64,000 nt of DNA, taken from contig JAILEG010000012.1 in the NCBI GenBank assembly GCA_024688365.1, positions 1-64,000 of the forward strand. The letters are read 5' to 3'. The notes under the pieces were generated by a model. That model was not told the origin of the DNA. It worked only from the letters and a program-made list of their open reading frames with translations, and did not search any database. This DNA comes from Prevotella sp. GTDB lineage: Bacteria; Bacteroidota; Bacteroidia; Bacteroidales; Bacteroidaceae. Position numbers and translations under genes: made by a program. Positions 53,492-62,860 of this stretch are shown here, piece after piece (position 1 is the first letter of the stretch; each line of letters opens with the position of its first letter).

Positions 53492-55876
53492 ATGAAAAAG
53501 ATTGTCCTATTCACGGCTGCGCTTGTCTGCGTGGCTGGCGTAAAGGCACAGGAGACAACCGACACACTGGCACAACAGCAGCTGGATGAGGTTGTGGTGG
53601 CAGGCGTTCGTGCGCAGAAGACAGCTCCTTACGCTGTGGCCAACATCAAGAAGAACGAACTTGAGGCTTTCTCAAAGGGGGGACGTGAGCTGCCCTTCCT
53701 CTTCTCACAGACACCAGGCGTGCTGGCATGGGGAGAGAACGGGCTCGGAACAGGGACGGTTGCCATGCGTATCCGTGGTGCTGCCGGAAGCCGCATCAAC
53801 GTAACTCTTGATGGTGTGGCGCTCAATTCACCAGAAGACCAGACGGTATTCTGGGCAAACATGAACTCCTATGCCTCACTGCTGGGCAGCGTGCAGATCC
53901 AGCGCGGTATAGGAACTTCAACCAATGGTGACGGAGCCTTCGGAGGCTCGGTGTCACTGGCAACCAGCATGCCTGGCACAAGTCCAAGCCTTGAGATTTC
54001 AGGATCGTATGGCTCATACGGCACTTACAATGCAGGTATGAAATTCTCCACGGGCCTGCTCTTCAATCATCTTGTCTTCGACGGTGCCTACCACGAGACC
54101 TCTACTGACGGATATATCCACGGAACCAGCGGGCGTTCAGGCTCATATTATGGCGGACTGACATGGCTGGGCGACCGCTTCCGCATCAGCTACAAGAACA
54201 TAGGTAACTTCGAGAAGACGGGACAGGCATGGAATGGCATAGTGACAGGCAGCGATGACCTTACGCTGATGGATGGAACATACGGAGAGAAGACGGGTAT
54301 CACGACTTACAAAGACCTGTATGGCCGTGGCTTGGGAAAGTTCAACCCACTCTATGAATACCTGACAACTGATGACAATGGGGCCTTCGTGAAGGATGCC
54401 AATGGCAATTATATGACCGAACGGTTCAAGATGCGGGACGGATCCTATTGGAACAAGACGACCGACAACTTCTATCAGAACCACAACATCCTCTCGACCG
54501 CCTTCCAGCCATCCGACCACTGGAGCCACAACATTGCCCTGCATTACACCTATGGCTACGGCTATTACAGCGAGTTCAAGCAGAATGCGAAGTTTGCCAA
54601 ATTCGGTCTGACATTCTATGACAAGGACGGGGACTTCGTGAAGAAGTCTGACTTTGTAAGGAAGAAGGGACTCACGCAGCACACTTACGGCATCGTCTAC
54701 AATCTTAACTATAAGGACGAACATTGGAACGTGCTGGGCGGACTGAACCTGCAGCAGTTCCGTGGAGGACACTTCGGCTACCTTACCTATATAAAGAATG
54801 AGCAGGCTGACGGCAAATATCGCCCGAACGGAAGAGATTACCAGTATTATGACTCTGATGCCCGCAAGTTCGATTATAGTGGCTATTTCAAGGCTGACTA
54901 TCGCTTTGCTGACTACTGGAATATTTTTATGGACCTTCAATACCGTCATGTGGAGTACAAGACAGACGGTCTGAATGATAAATTCTACAAGGACGGCAAC
55001 GGCTACCGCAACCAGCAGCTCACCATCAGCGAGCGTTACGACTTCGTCAACCCGAAAGCGGGTATCAGCTACTATCGTGGCGGGCACAAGGCATACGCCT
55101 CCATCGCTTATGCCAACCGTGAGCCCGAGCGCAACAACTTCACCGATAATGGCAGCTATCCAGCTCCGACACCTGAGCGCATGATGGACATTGAACTGGG
55201 CTATCAGTACTACGGCACCAACTGGCATGCCGGCGTGAACCTCTACTACATGGATTACAACAACCAGTTTGTGCAGACCGGAGCAAAGAGCGACATTGGC
55301 GAGAACCTCACCACCAATGTCAAGAGCAGCTACCGCATGGGAGCTGAGCTGGAGGCTGGCTGGAGCCCGCTCTCCTGGCTGACCCTTGAAGGCAACGCTG
55401 CACTGAGCCGCAACAGCATCAAGGATTTTGACGAGATGGCAAGCGTTGACTGGGACGACTCGTTCCGCAAAATACACTATGACAACTCCGTCCTCGCGTT
55501 CTCACCATCAGCCATCCTCAACGGATTCCTCAACCTGCATTACAAGGGGCTTGAGGCTGTATGGCACACGAATTTCGTAAGCCGCCAGTATCTTGACAAC
55601 ACGGAGAATCTTACCCGCTCGCTGCCTTGCTACTCACAGAGCAATCTCAACATCAGCTATACGCTTCGCCCAAACAAAAGGCTTGCCGGACTGAAGGAAG
55701 CTGTATTCGGCATCAGCATGAACAACCTCTTCAACCGCCATTATGCGGCCAGCGGCTGGGTCTACAGCAGTATCCTTGACAACGATGGGCATCCCAATGA
55801 AAACCGCTACACTCAAATCGGATTTATCCCGATGGCGGGGTTCAACATGATGGGTAACGTGACGCTGAAGTTCTGA
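53492..55876 (+). CDS. TonB-dependent receptor, probably for thiamine
   Basis: The 794-residue protein has an export signal (MKKIVLFTAALVCVAGVKAQ), a TonB-box-like LDEVVVAG, and a plug with PFLFSQTPGVLAWGENG, GTVAMRIRGAAGSRINVTLD, GVALNSPEDQTVFWANMN and FGGSVSL. A barrel ending NMMGNVTLKF follows. The plug-barrel layout without a SusD partner is that of classical vitamin/siderophore-type receptors. The TPP riboswitch in its leader and the PnuT and thiamine pyrophosphokinase genes after it indicate thiamine or a thiamine derivative as ligand. The start codon of the permease gene lies 2 bases past its stop codon. Confidence 0.93.
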   Translation: MKKIVLFTAALVCVAGVKAQETTDTLAQQQLDEVVVAGVRAQKTAPYAVANIKKNELEAFSKGGRELPFLFSQTPGVLAWGENGLGTGTVAMRIRGAAGSRINVTLDGVALNSPEDQTVFWANMNSYASLLGSVQIQRGIGTSTNGDGAFGGSVSLATSMPGTSPSLEISGSYGSYGTYNAGMKFSTGLLFNHLVFDGAYHETSTDGYIHGTSGRSGSYYGGLTWLGDRFRISYKNIGNFEKTGQAWNGIVTGSDDLTLMDGTYGEKTGITTYKDLYGRGLGKFNPLYEYLTTDDNGAFVKDANGNYMTERFKMRDGSYWNKTTDNFYQNHNILSTAFQPSDHWSHNIALHYTYGYGYYSEFKQNAKFAKFGLTFYDKDGDFVKKSDFVRKKGLTQHTYGIVYNLNYKDEHWNVLGGLNLQQFRGGHFGYLTYIKNEQADGKYRPNGRDYQYYDSDARKFDYSGYFKADYRFADYWNIFMDLQYRHVEYKTDGLNDKFYKDGNGYRNQQLTISERYDFVNPKAGISYYRGGHKAYASIAYANREPERNNFTDNGSYPAPTPERMMDIELGYQYYGTNWHAGVNLYYMDYNNQFVQTGAKSDIGENLTTNVKSSYRMGAELEAGWSPLSWLTLEGNAALSRNSIKDFDEMASVDWDDSFRKIHYDNSVLAFSPSAILNGFLNLHYKGLEAVWHTNFVSRQYLDNTENLTRSLPCYSQSNLNISYTLRPNKRLAGLKEAVFGISMNNLFNRHYAASGWVYSSILDNDGHPNENRYTQIGFIPMAGFNMMGNVTLKF

Positions 55877-55877
55877 C

Positions 55878-56537
55878 ATGGACACTTACCAAATCCTTGA
55901 CATCATCGGCTCTATTGTCGGTCTTGTCTATATCTATCAGGAATACAAAGCCAGTATCTGGCTATGGATGACGGGCATTATCATGCCCGTCATCTACATG
56001 TTTGTCTATTACGAGGCTGGGCTGTATGCCGATTTCGGCATGCAGATTTATTATGCCCTTGCCGCCATATATGGCTTCCTCTATTGGAAATACGGACGGA
56101 AGAAGGGTACGGAGTCCAGGGAGATACCTATCACACACTACCCACGGCGATTCATCCTGCCCTCACTGGTCATCTTCCTCGTCCTTTGGGGAGTGCTTTA
56201 CATCATCCTGAGCCGATTCACCAATTCCACAGTCCCCATCCTCGACAGCTTTGGCAATGCCCTCAGCTTCATTGGTCTGTGGGCACTGGCAAAGAAGTAT
56301 CTTGAGCAATGGTGGATATGGATTGTCGTCGACCTCGAACTCTCCGCCCTATATGTATACAAAGGAATACCTTTCACCGCCGGACTCTATGCGCTTTACA
56401 CGGTAATTGCAGTGATGGGATACTTTAAATGGAAACGGGAAATATCGCCCAAGAATGTCATCCTGCCTCTTCCAAGGAAGAAAGAGCCTGACGGAATGAT
56501 TGCAGGGAAAGAAGGTAAAGAAGATGAGAAAGAATAA
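55878..56537 (+). CDS. pnuT: PnuC-family thiamine transporter (PnuT)
   Basis: The 219-residue inner membrane protein has about seven hydrophobic segments and the PnuC features ASIWLWMTGIIMPVIYMFV, QIYYALAAIYGFLYWKYG and QWWIWIVVDLELSALYVYKG. PnuC relatives import vitamins by facilitated diffusion, with trapping by phosphorylation. The riboswitch upstream and the thiamine pyrophosphokinase downstream identify this one as the thiamine type. A charged tail (KEGKEDEKE) ends the protein. Confidence 0.93.
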   Translation: MDTYQILDIIGSIVGLVYIYQEYKASIWLWMTGIIMPVIYMFVYYEAGLYADFGMQIYYALAAIYGFLYWKYGRKKGTESREIPITHYPRRFILPSLVIFLVLWGVLYIILSRFTNSTVPILDSFGNALSFIGLWALAKKYLEQWWIWIVVDLELSALYVYKGIPFTAGLYALYTVIAVMGYFKWKREISPKNVILPLPRKKEPDGMIAGKEGKEDEKE

Positions 56538-56607
56538 GATTGGCAGGAAATGAACAGAACAGACAAGAGATGTACAGCATAAAAACAACGTATTAAAAAC
56601 AAATAGT

Positions 56608-57333
56608 ATGGTAGCAAGTACCACCCCATCCACAACATCCCATACCCCCTTGCCCGGCAGGAACACCTTTCTTTCAGAAGGAACATGGGAGGCCGTCATC
56701 CTTGCTGCTGGCGACTTTCCGAGCCATGTCATTCCCCTTCGCATCCTGCGTGAGGCAAAAAACCTTATCGTATGTGACGGTGCCCTTGCCGATCTGATTG
56801 ACCTGGGTATCAAGCCGACAGCCATTGTGGGGGATGGTGACTCACTCTCAGATGAGTTGAAACAGCGATATGCCCACATCTATCATCAGATTTCCGAGCA
56901 GGAGTACAATGACCTCACCAAAGCCACCCTCTTTGCCCGGTCACACCTCACGATGAACGGCTCCACGCATGAGCGTCCACGCTTCTGCTATCTCGGAGCA
57001 ACAGGCAAACGGGAAGACCATACCCTTGGCAACATCTCGCTCATGCTCTATTACTACCGGAAGTTAGGAATCCTGCCGACAATGGTCACCGATTATGGTA
57101 CGTTTATCCCTGCATCAGGAACGACCCGGCTGAGTTCCTTCCCAGGGCAGCAGGTCAGTCTCTACAATGCCAACTGCCAGCAGCTCTCAAGCCAGGGACT
57201 GAAATGGGAGACCTATCCCTTTCATGAGTTCTGGCAGGGAACGCTCAATGAGGCACTCGGCACAGAGTTTACCATCAAAGCTGACGGCGATTACCTCGTC
57301 TACAGGACACACCAGCGGAAAGAACAGCCATGA
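56608..57333 (+). CDS. thiamine pyrophosphokinase
   Basis: The 241-residue cytoplasmic enzyme transfers pyrophosphate from ATP to thiamine to form TPP. It has the signature KNLIVCDGALADLIDLGIKP, AIVGDGDSLSDE, YNDLTKATLFA and CYLGATGKREDHTLGNISLM. The first 25 residues (MVASTTPSTTSHTPLPGRN) look like a low-complexity extension, so the start could lie further in; no alternative ATG is close. It follows the permease by 70 bases and completes import plus trapping. Confidence 0.93.
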   Translation: MVASTTPSTTSHTPLPGRNTFLSEGTWEAVILAAGDFPSHVIPLRILREAKNLIVCDGALADLIDLGIKPTAIVGDGDSLSDELKQRYAHIYHQISEQEYNDLTKATLFARSHLTMNGSTHERPRFCYLGATGKREDHTLGNISLMLYYYRKLGILPTMVTDYGTFIPASGTTRLSSFPGQQVSLYNANCQQLSSQGLKWETYPFHEFWQGTLNEALGTEFTIKADGDYLVYRTHQRKEQP

Positions 57334-57351
57334 AGACTATCATAGGCAGTA

Positions 57352-57375
57352 AGAGCAGACTCACCAGCCTGCTCT
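57352..57375. terminator. hairpin between convergent genes
   Basis: AGAGCAG (57352-57358) pairs with CTGCTCT (57369-57375) around a 10-base loop. It can end transcription from both sides, with TTTATTCTTT on the forward side. Confidence 0.5.
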
Positions 57376-57414
57376 CACCGTTTATTCTTTCCTCAATAAG
57401 AAACGTCTGTTCCA

Positions 57415-58305
57415 CTACTTTACAAGAACTTTCACAGCCTTGCCTCTTTGAGATTTCACATAGACACCACCTGACCTTGGCTTACCGACTCTGACTCCAG
57501 CCAAAGTGTAAAACGTCTCAGGACGCCCCTCATCGGCTGACACTGCGGCAGATATACCTGTCAGCTCAGCCTTTACAATAGAGATGGTCATTGCGTCTAC
57601 ATCAACGGTAACATCATACGTTCCAGCCTCGGGGATATTCCATTTGTTATCATCACCTCCAAAGACCATCTTGTTATCGTCTGACGTATCACGCAGGTAA
57701 AACGTCTGACTAAAACCAGTCTGATTATTTACGGCAATCTTCAGCTCACCAGCCATCAATTCCACTCTCGCCGCATACTTGACAGGAGCATCGGCATCTT
57801 GCTTCAAGATGAGACCCTGCCCGATACTCCAGCCACCAGGCGTGGCAGAACCTATCAGCCACAGAGCTGTATGCCTGAGAGACTTTGACTGGTAGGCTGC
57901 CTTGGTTACCACAATGGTCTTATCAGTTAAATCACAAACAACCTCATAATTGGCTGACTCCGTTACCTGGAACTTACTGTCAGTATCTGACTCTTCAGAC
58001 GAAACAAGCCGCCCCACAACACCAGGTTCCAATGTCACAGCTGACACACCAGCACGATACTCCAACTTGCCCCAATCTGTCTCAGTCAAGAACTTGAATT
58101 CCTTGTTGGCATCCAGATGAACGGTGGCACTGAACACATCAGCGTTATCTCCAGACTGAAGCATGACCGTACTATTGTCTATACTCCAGCCACCCCATAC
58201 AGCCTCACCCACAATAAGCAGGCGGTCGGCTGCCTTGGCTGTCAATGCACTTGCTGCGAACAATGCGCAACAGAAAACTGTCTTGGTAAATGTCTTTAAT
58301 CTCAT
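57415..58305 (-). CDS. secreted protein with two SusE/SusF-like glycan-binding repeats
   Basis: The 296-residue protein has an export signal (VFCCALFAASALTAKAA) without a lipobox. Two similar repeats follow. The first (residues about 27-135) has LLIVGEAVWGGWSIDNSTVM and YEVVCDLTDKTIVV; the second (about 145-250) has LWLIGSATPGGWSIGQGLIL and YDVTVDVDAMTISIV. This is the pattern of SusE/SusF starch- or glycan-binding modules. The C-terminal 40 residues (FYTLAGVRVGKPRSGGVYVK) look like the sorting or tail domain common on Prevotella secreted proteins. No susC or susD is adjacent, so it is an orphan. Surface glycan binding is likely; the ligand is unknown. Confidence 0.78.
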   Translation of the reverse strand: MRLKTFTKTVFCCALFAASALTAKAADRLLIVGEAVWGGWSIDNSTVMLQSGDNADVFSATVHLDANKEFKFLTETDWGKLEYRAGVSAVTLEPGVVGRLVSSEESDTDSKFQVTESANYEVVCDLTDKTIVVTKAAYQSKSLRHTALWLIGSATPGGWSIGQGLILKQDADAPVKYAARVELMAGELKIAVNNQTGFSQTFYLRDTSDDNKMVFGGDDNKWNIPEAGTYDVTVDVDAMTISIVKAELTGISAAVSADEGRPETFYTLAGVRVGKPRSGGVYVKSQRGKAVKVLVK

Positions 58306-58791
58306 AATTGATTTAGTTTAATAACACATTTAGGATTTATAATCATTCGGCATCGGGCCGTTTCTGTGTGCAATATTACAAAGATTATTGATAATATAAC
58401 ATCAATAAAAACATCATGCAGGCATTATACAAATGAAAAAAGGAAAGAAAAATACTACAAATAGCCCATAAATACCTGGCTAACAAACATTTAAGATTAC
58501 ACCAAGACAAACATATTTCAAATCAGAAGATATAAAATACAAACGGAATAATAAGGTTACGATCTCTGTAACTGACATAGTTTTCCACTATCAGTCAGCA
58601 CAACAGATATATGAAGAGGCATGACAAGGATATCCAGAAAGGACTTTTACCACCAGTGCCGTTGCCTGATGCCTTGACAGATTCAAGCTGACCTGGACTT
58701 GAGACAAGCCGGAAAACAGGCAAACAGAAAAGGAAAAAGCCCGTTGCTGTGATGCAACAGGCTTTGAATATAAATTCTATTATCTACCTTC
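58306..58791. other. intergenic region between SusE/F-like gene and dnaA
   Basis: It contains a near-consensus reverse -7 box (AATCTTTG, 58379-58386) for the SusE/F-like gene, an A/T-rich tract (about 58430-58560) and the dnaA terminator (58736-58765). I looked for clusters of DnaA boxes (TTATCCACA-like) and found none. Confidence 0.55.
58736..58765 (-). terminator. intrinsic terminator of dnaA
   Basis: On the reverse strand AAAGCCTGTTGC pairs with GCAACGGGCTTT with one mismatch around ATCACA, followed by TTTCC. It lies 27 bases after the dnaA stop codon. Confidence 0.8.
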
Positions 58792-60198
58792 TTACGATTT
58801 CAGTTTGAATGAATTCTCAATGCTCGCAAGTTCAGCATTGAATCCTTTGTCAACCTTCAGGCGGTCTTCTATCTTGGAACAGCTATGGATAACCGTACTG
58901 TGGTCACGATTGCCAACAAGCTTGCCAATACGGCTTGCAGGCATCTTCGTATACTTCTGTGCCATATACATACTCACCTGTCTGGCAATGACAATGTCTT
59001 TCTTACGCGAGCGGGAGTTGACAGCAGTGGGAGTAACGTTGTAGTGCGAGCATACCTTGTCAAGAATATCATCAATGGTAAGCGGCTCATCATCAATCTT
59101 CACAGCCCGCTTGATGACACGCTCGGCAAGCCGCATGTCAATATTGCTGTCATAGACAACGCTGTAAGCCAACAGGGAGTTGATGACACCCTGAAGGTCA
59201 CGCACGCTTCCATTGGCTGTCTCTGCGATAAAACGGATGACATCCTCCGGGATGCTGAGACCGTCACGCTTGATCTTGTTGTGCAGAATATCTACACAAA
59301 GCTGTACATTAGGTTTCTCAAGCTCTGCAATCAGCCCACAGGAGAATCGAGTCAGCAGACGGTCATTCATTCCTTTGAGGTCGACTGGCGGACGGTCACT
59401 CGCAAGGATGATGCGCTTGCCGTTACGGAAAAGGTGATTGAAGATGTGGAAGAAGGTGTCCTGGGTCTTTGTAGCCGTAGCCCACTCTTGAATATCATCG
59501 ACTATCAGCACGTCAATAGTCTGATAGAAGTTAATGAAATCATTAGTGGTGTTCTGCAAGACGGAGTTTGTGTACTGCACCTGAAACAGCCTTGCAGACA
59601 CGTACAACACCCGTTTCTGCGGATAAAGCTGCTTGGTCTTCAATCCAATAGCATTGACGAGATGCGTCTTTCCACAGCCAGAAGGCCCATAAATAAACAT
59701 TGGGTTGAACTGAGTCGTGTTCGGATGCTCCGCAATGGAGAGTCCAATAGATCGTGGCAGTTTGTTACTGTCACCTTCAACATAGTTGTTGAATGACTTA
59801 TGTGGGTCAAGCTGAGAGTCTATGTCCTGTGGCACAGCATCCAAGACAGTAGGGCTTTGGTTGCCACGGGCAGTGGGTCGCTGAGAGGAAATATCCTCAA
59901 CAGGGTCAGCCTGCAGGTCCTGTGACAGGTGATGTTCCTGGTCGGTCACAACACGATAGGTCAGCTGTATGCCCTGGCCAAAGACCCGGGTAAGCACCTT
60001 ACGCAACAAGTCAACGTAGTGCTCTTCCAGATACTCGTATACAAACGAGCTTGGAACCTGCACCAGCAAGGTCTTGGAAGCCGGCTTATACGAGTGAAGT
60101 ATAATGGGGCGAAACCAAGTGTCAAACTGCTGCTCGGTGACATTCTCCTTTATAAGCTGGAGACAATTATCCCAAAGTGTTTTAGGACTGACGTTCAT
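58792..60198 (-). CDS. dnaA: chromosomal replication initiator DnaA
   Basis: The 468-residue protein has all DnaA domains. Domain I has WDNCLQLIKENVTEQQFDTW, domain II is a variable linker (residues about 90-130), and the AAA+ domain starts at FNNYVEG. The P-loop GPSGCGKTH is at 171-179, VLIVDDIQE is Walker B and RLLTRFSCGL is sensor/arginine-finger text. The C-terminal DNA-binding domain has the signature VGNRDHSTVIHSC. It binds DnaA boxes and opens the origin. No origin-like box cluster is adjacent, in line with reports that Bacteroidetes dnaA is often distant from oriC. Confidence 0.98.
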   Translation of the reverse strand: MNVSPKTLWDNCLQLIKENVTEQQFDTWFRPIILHSYKPASKTLLVQVPSSFVYEYLEEHYVDLLRKVLTRVFGQGIQLTYRVVTDQEHHLSQDLQADPVEDISSQRPTARGNQSPTVLDAVPQDIDSQLDPHKSFNNYVEGDSNKLPRSIGLSIAEHPNTTQFNPMFIYGPSGCGKTHLVNAIGLKTKQLYPQKRVLYVSARLFQVQYTNSVLQNTTNDFINFYQTIDVLIVDDIQEWATATKTQDTFFHIFNHLFRNGKRIILASDRPPVDLKGMNDRLLTRFSCGLIAELEKPNVQLCVDILHNKIKRDGLSIPEDVIRFIAETANGSVRDLQGVINSLLAYSVVYDSNIDMRLAERVIKRAVKIDDEPLTIDDILDKVCSHYNVTPTAVNSRSRKKDIVIARQVSMYMAQKYTKMPASRIGKLVGNRDHSTVIHSCSKIEDRLKVDKGFNAELASIENSFKLKS

Positions 60199-60573
60199 GT
60201 TGATAGTTTGATAATATCTTTATGCCTTTCGACTCGATGATGTCTTGACGACTTATTCTCTATAATTGCAACTGCAAAGATAGCAAATTATTTGCAAACA
60301 GCGAACCATGTCTTTATCTATCTGCTCGCCAGATACCCTTATAGACTTCTGTTTTAGGGATTTTACGCATATTGATTACCTTGCCAGCGGAGACGCACAG
60401 TTGCATAATTGCAAATATCTGATAGCCAACAGCTTTTAGCCGGTGTACTCCCTCTATCCTGCATTTCAGTGAAACAATTGAAGAGACAGGCAGAAACAGC
60501 TGATTTACATAACCATTCCGGTCTTATACCACTATGTGAAACACCCCGAGCAGCTATTTAGACAATATTTAAA
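60199..60573. other. intergenic region upstream of dnaA
   Basis: It contains the dnaA promoter and an adjacent 13-bp palindrome (60283-60295). The rest, 60306-60573, has only scattered short stems. No gene or RNA element is evident. Confidence 0.55.
60275..60305 (-). promoter_or_regulatory. dnaA promoter with palindromic spacer
   Basis: On the reverse strand TTCG (60302-60305, one base from TTTG) and TATCTTTG (60275-60282, perfect) are 19 bases apart. The spacer contains the perfect palindrome GCAAATTATTTGC (60283-60295), directly against the -7 box, which suggests an operator. Confidence 0.55.
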
Positions 60574-61554
60574 TTACTTGTCTTTACGGCCAAAAAGGGA
60601 GAAGTGGACATACCGCTTCGGATGTGCCTTCAGGTTAATCATCAGACTGTCAGCATCCCGCATTGTATTGCTGAGATTATTATAGAGCGAAGGATCATTC
60701 ATCAACAGCCCAAGCGAGCCTTCCTTACTGTTCAGTTTGGCTGTAAGCGTATTGACATGTTCCAATGCTGTATTGACCCTTGTCATTGTGCCCTGCACAT
60801 CAATGCCACTCACCTTGTCGTTCAGCGTAGCTATCATACCATTTGCACCACGGATAGCTCCACGTGCCTCAGTGATACCGCCATTGGCATTACCCATCAT
60901 CCCATTGGCATTATCCATCAGCTTACCAGCCTTCACCGTCAGCAAAGGCAGAGAACCATTTACCTGGGCAAGCAGCCGATTGAGTTCGGTGGTTGAAGTC
61001 GTAAGGTTAGACGTAATCTGATTTACATTGTGAATGGAGCCCTTTACAGCAGGATCAGCCAGCAACACGTTCACACTGGCAAGGATACTGTCAAGTTTGG
61101 GCAGCATTTTCTGAATGGTCGGAACCATGCTCTTCATCTCACCCAACGCACCATCATTGATACGGCCGTCAATCACACCATCAGGCCCAAGCATCGCTGC
61201 ACCCTTTCCAAGGACAAGGTCAACCTTGACATTGCCCATCAGATCACTCACAATATCGGCCGATGTGCCAGCAGGAACCTTCATGCTCTTGTCAATATCA
61301 ACACCTACGGTGATAGGCGCACCGGGATTGGAATAATCATAGGTGATGCTTTTCACCGATCCAACCTTGAAGCCATTGGCATAAACAGGGCTGGAAACCG
61401 ACAGTCCACTAATATCATTGAACTTCATCTGGTAATGAGTGTCTGCTGAGAAGAGGTCAAGCCCCTTCAGGAACTGCATGCCCAAAAACAGCACTACAAC
61501 TCCCATTATTGCCACGAGAGCAATCTTCACTTCTGGTGTAAAAAGCTTTTTCAT
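60574..61554 (-). CDS. MCE/MlaD family lipid-transport protein
   Basis: The 326-residue protein has one N-terminal membrane anchor (IALVAIMGVVVLFLGMQFLK). The MCE domain (residues about 37-115) includes FNDISGLSVSSPVYANGFKV and GSVKSI. A long helical region with repeats of the type NANG/RGANG follows (residues 205-245) and a basic C-terminus. MCE proteins carry phospholipids across the periplasm. It lies 27 bases after the amidase gene, the common Bacteroidetes pairing. No Mla ATPase or permease is within the window, so the complex partners are elsewhere. Confidence 0.9.
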   Translation of the reverse strand: MKKLFTPEVKIALVAIMGVVVLFLGMQFLKGLDLFSADTHYQMKFNDISGLSVSSPVYANGFKVGSVKSITYDYSNPGAPITVGVDIDKSMKVPAGTSADIVSDLMGNVKVDLVLGKGAAMLGPDGVIDGRINDGALGEMKSMVPTIQKMLPKLDSILASVNVLLADPAVKGSIHNVNQITSNLTTSTTELNRLLAQVNGSLPLLTVKAGKLMDNANGMMGNANGGITEARGAIRGANGMIATLNDKVSGIDVQGTMTRVNTALEHVNTLTAKLNSKEGSLGLLMNDPSLYNNLSNTMRDADSLMINLKAHPKRYVHFSLFGRKDK

Positions 61555-61581
61555 ATCTCTTTTCTACTTCTGTCTCTTTTC

Positions 61582-62811
61582 TTATTTCTTTCTGTTCTTC
61601 ACGAACTCAGCTATTGCCTGGCTGGTATTCATGCGCTTGCCATCCTTGAAGGCTATGATAAAAGACTGTGGGAAGTCCTTCTTCAGCTTCTCACGCAGTC
61701 GGTTTATCTCATTATAGTCAGTACTGCTGCCAATGGTGTACTTGTAAAGACTTCCTTCCTGAAAGAAGTCGGCATCCTTATGCCCGTGAAACTGCTCGCT
61801 ACCCGGACGAAGCCGACGATTGACGGCAAACACCTGTACCTTGAACAGCGGCATATCCTTGGTCTCACCCGCCGCAGTAGTCCGCCTTGGTACGGACTTC
61901 TCTGACTTCGCGGAAGCCGATTTCCGTTGCTGACGGGCAGTTGCAGGAGGTATCACAGTGCGTGGCCTGTCAGCTGGAGGTGTCGGGAGAATACGGCTTA
62001 CAGCAATCTTCTTGTTCTCAGCAGCACGGTAAGGCACCACAATATGCGTGTCATACATATTCTTGTACTTCGCAAAAGCATTATAGATGCCCCGTGCCAT
62101 CGCATCTATACCCTCAGGTGTGTTCAGATACTCCTCCTCGTCAGCAGCCGTGATAAAGCCCAACTCTATCAGACAGCTGGGCATATAGCTCTCACGCAGC
62201 ACAAGGAAACCGGCCTGATGCACGCCCTTGTCAATGCGCCCCGCACCGGAACATACCGACTGCTGTATGAGCCTTGCCAGCTCAACACTTTTCTCCATGT
62301 TCGCATTCTGCAGGAACTCAAACATGATATAGCTTTCCGATGACTTCGGGTCAAAGCCCTGATAGGTCTGCTGATAGCCCGTCTCCATCGAGATGACCGA
62401 GTTCTCACGCATCGCCACGTCAAGATTGTCCTTGGCACGGTGCATACCCAGCGTATACACCTGAAAGCCCTTGGCATAGTGCCCCGGAACAACCGAGTTG
62501 GTATGGACCGAGATAAAGAGGTCAGCCTTTGCCTTGTTGGCAATGTCAGCACGCTGATGAAGGGGAATGAACACATCCGTCTTGCGTGTGTAGACCACCC
62601 GAACGTCAGGCAGGTTCTGCTCAACATAACGTCCGAATGCCAAGGCAACGTTCAGATTGATGTCCTTCTCTCTGGAGATGGCTCCCAAGGCACCCGTGTC
62701 ATGCCCTCCATGACCGGGATCGATAACAAGTGTGAACCGTCCGTTCGCAGCCCATGCAGCGGTTACGAACGACATAAAGAAAACAAGGAGAAACGTTATT
62801 TTCTTAAACAT
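61582..62811 (-). CDS. N-acetylmuramoyl-L-alanine amidase with C-terminal SPOR-like domain
   Basis: The 409-residue protein has an export signal (FLLVFFMSFVTAAWA). The Amidase_3 domain has VIDPGHGGHDTGALG (first zinc His), DLFISVHTNSV (zinc His) and the late catalytic Glu in LIELGFITAADEEEYL. A basic Ser/Thr/Pro-rich linker (residues about 290-325) leads to a SPOR-like domain (FKVQVFAVNRRLRPGSEQF, YTIGSSTDYNEINRLREKL). It cuts the amide between MurNAc and the peptide in daughter-cell separation, with SPOR directing it to denuded septal glycan. Confidence 0.93.
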   Translation of the reverse strand: MFKKITFLLVFFMSFVTAAWAANGRFTLVIDPGHGGHDTGALGAISREKDINLNVALAFGRYVEQNLPDVRVVYTRKTDVFIPLHQRADIANKAKADLFISVHTNSVVPGHYAKGFQVYTLGMHRAKDNLDVAMRENSVISMETGYQQTYQGFDPKSSESYIMFEFLQNANMEKSVELARLIQQSVCSGAGRIDKGVHQAGFLVLRESYMPSCLIELGFITAADEEEYLNTPEGIDAMARGIYNAFAKYKNMYDTHIVVPYRAAENKKIAVSRILPTPPADRPRTVIPPATARQQRKSASAKSEKSVPRRTTAAGETKDMPLFKVQVFAVNRRLRPGSEQFHGHKDADFFQEGSLYKYTIGSSTDYNEINRLREKLKKDFPQSFIIAFKDGKRMNTSQAIAEFVKNRKK

Positions 62812-62860
62812 ACTTTATCATTTGAAAAGCAAAGATACGGCTTTTCCTTGGGAAACCAAG

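Noticed and set aside
54143..55477. Long reverse-strand open frame of 444 codons
   Set aside because: It is a shadow of the thiamine receptor gene. Its Val/Ile-rich composition is typical of antisense to barrel genes, and it lacks a promoter.
58306..58791. Chromosomal replication origin next to dnaA
   Set aside because: The region is A/T-rich, but I found no cluster of TTATCCACA-like boxes. The upstream side (60199-60573) lacks one as well.
58885..59796. Forward open frame of 303 codons over dnaA
   Set aside because: It lies wholly within dnaA on the opposite strand and resembles no known protein.
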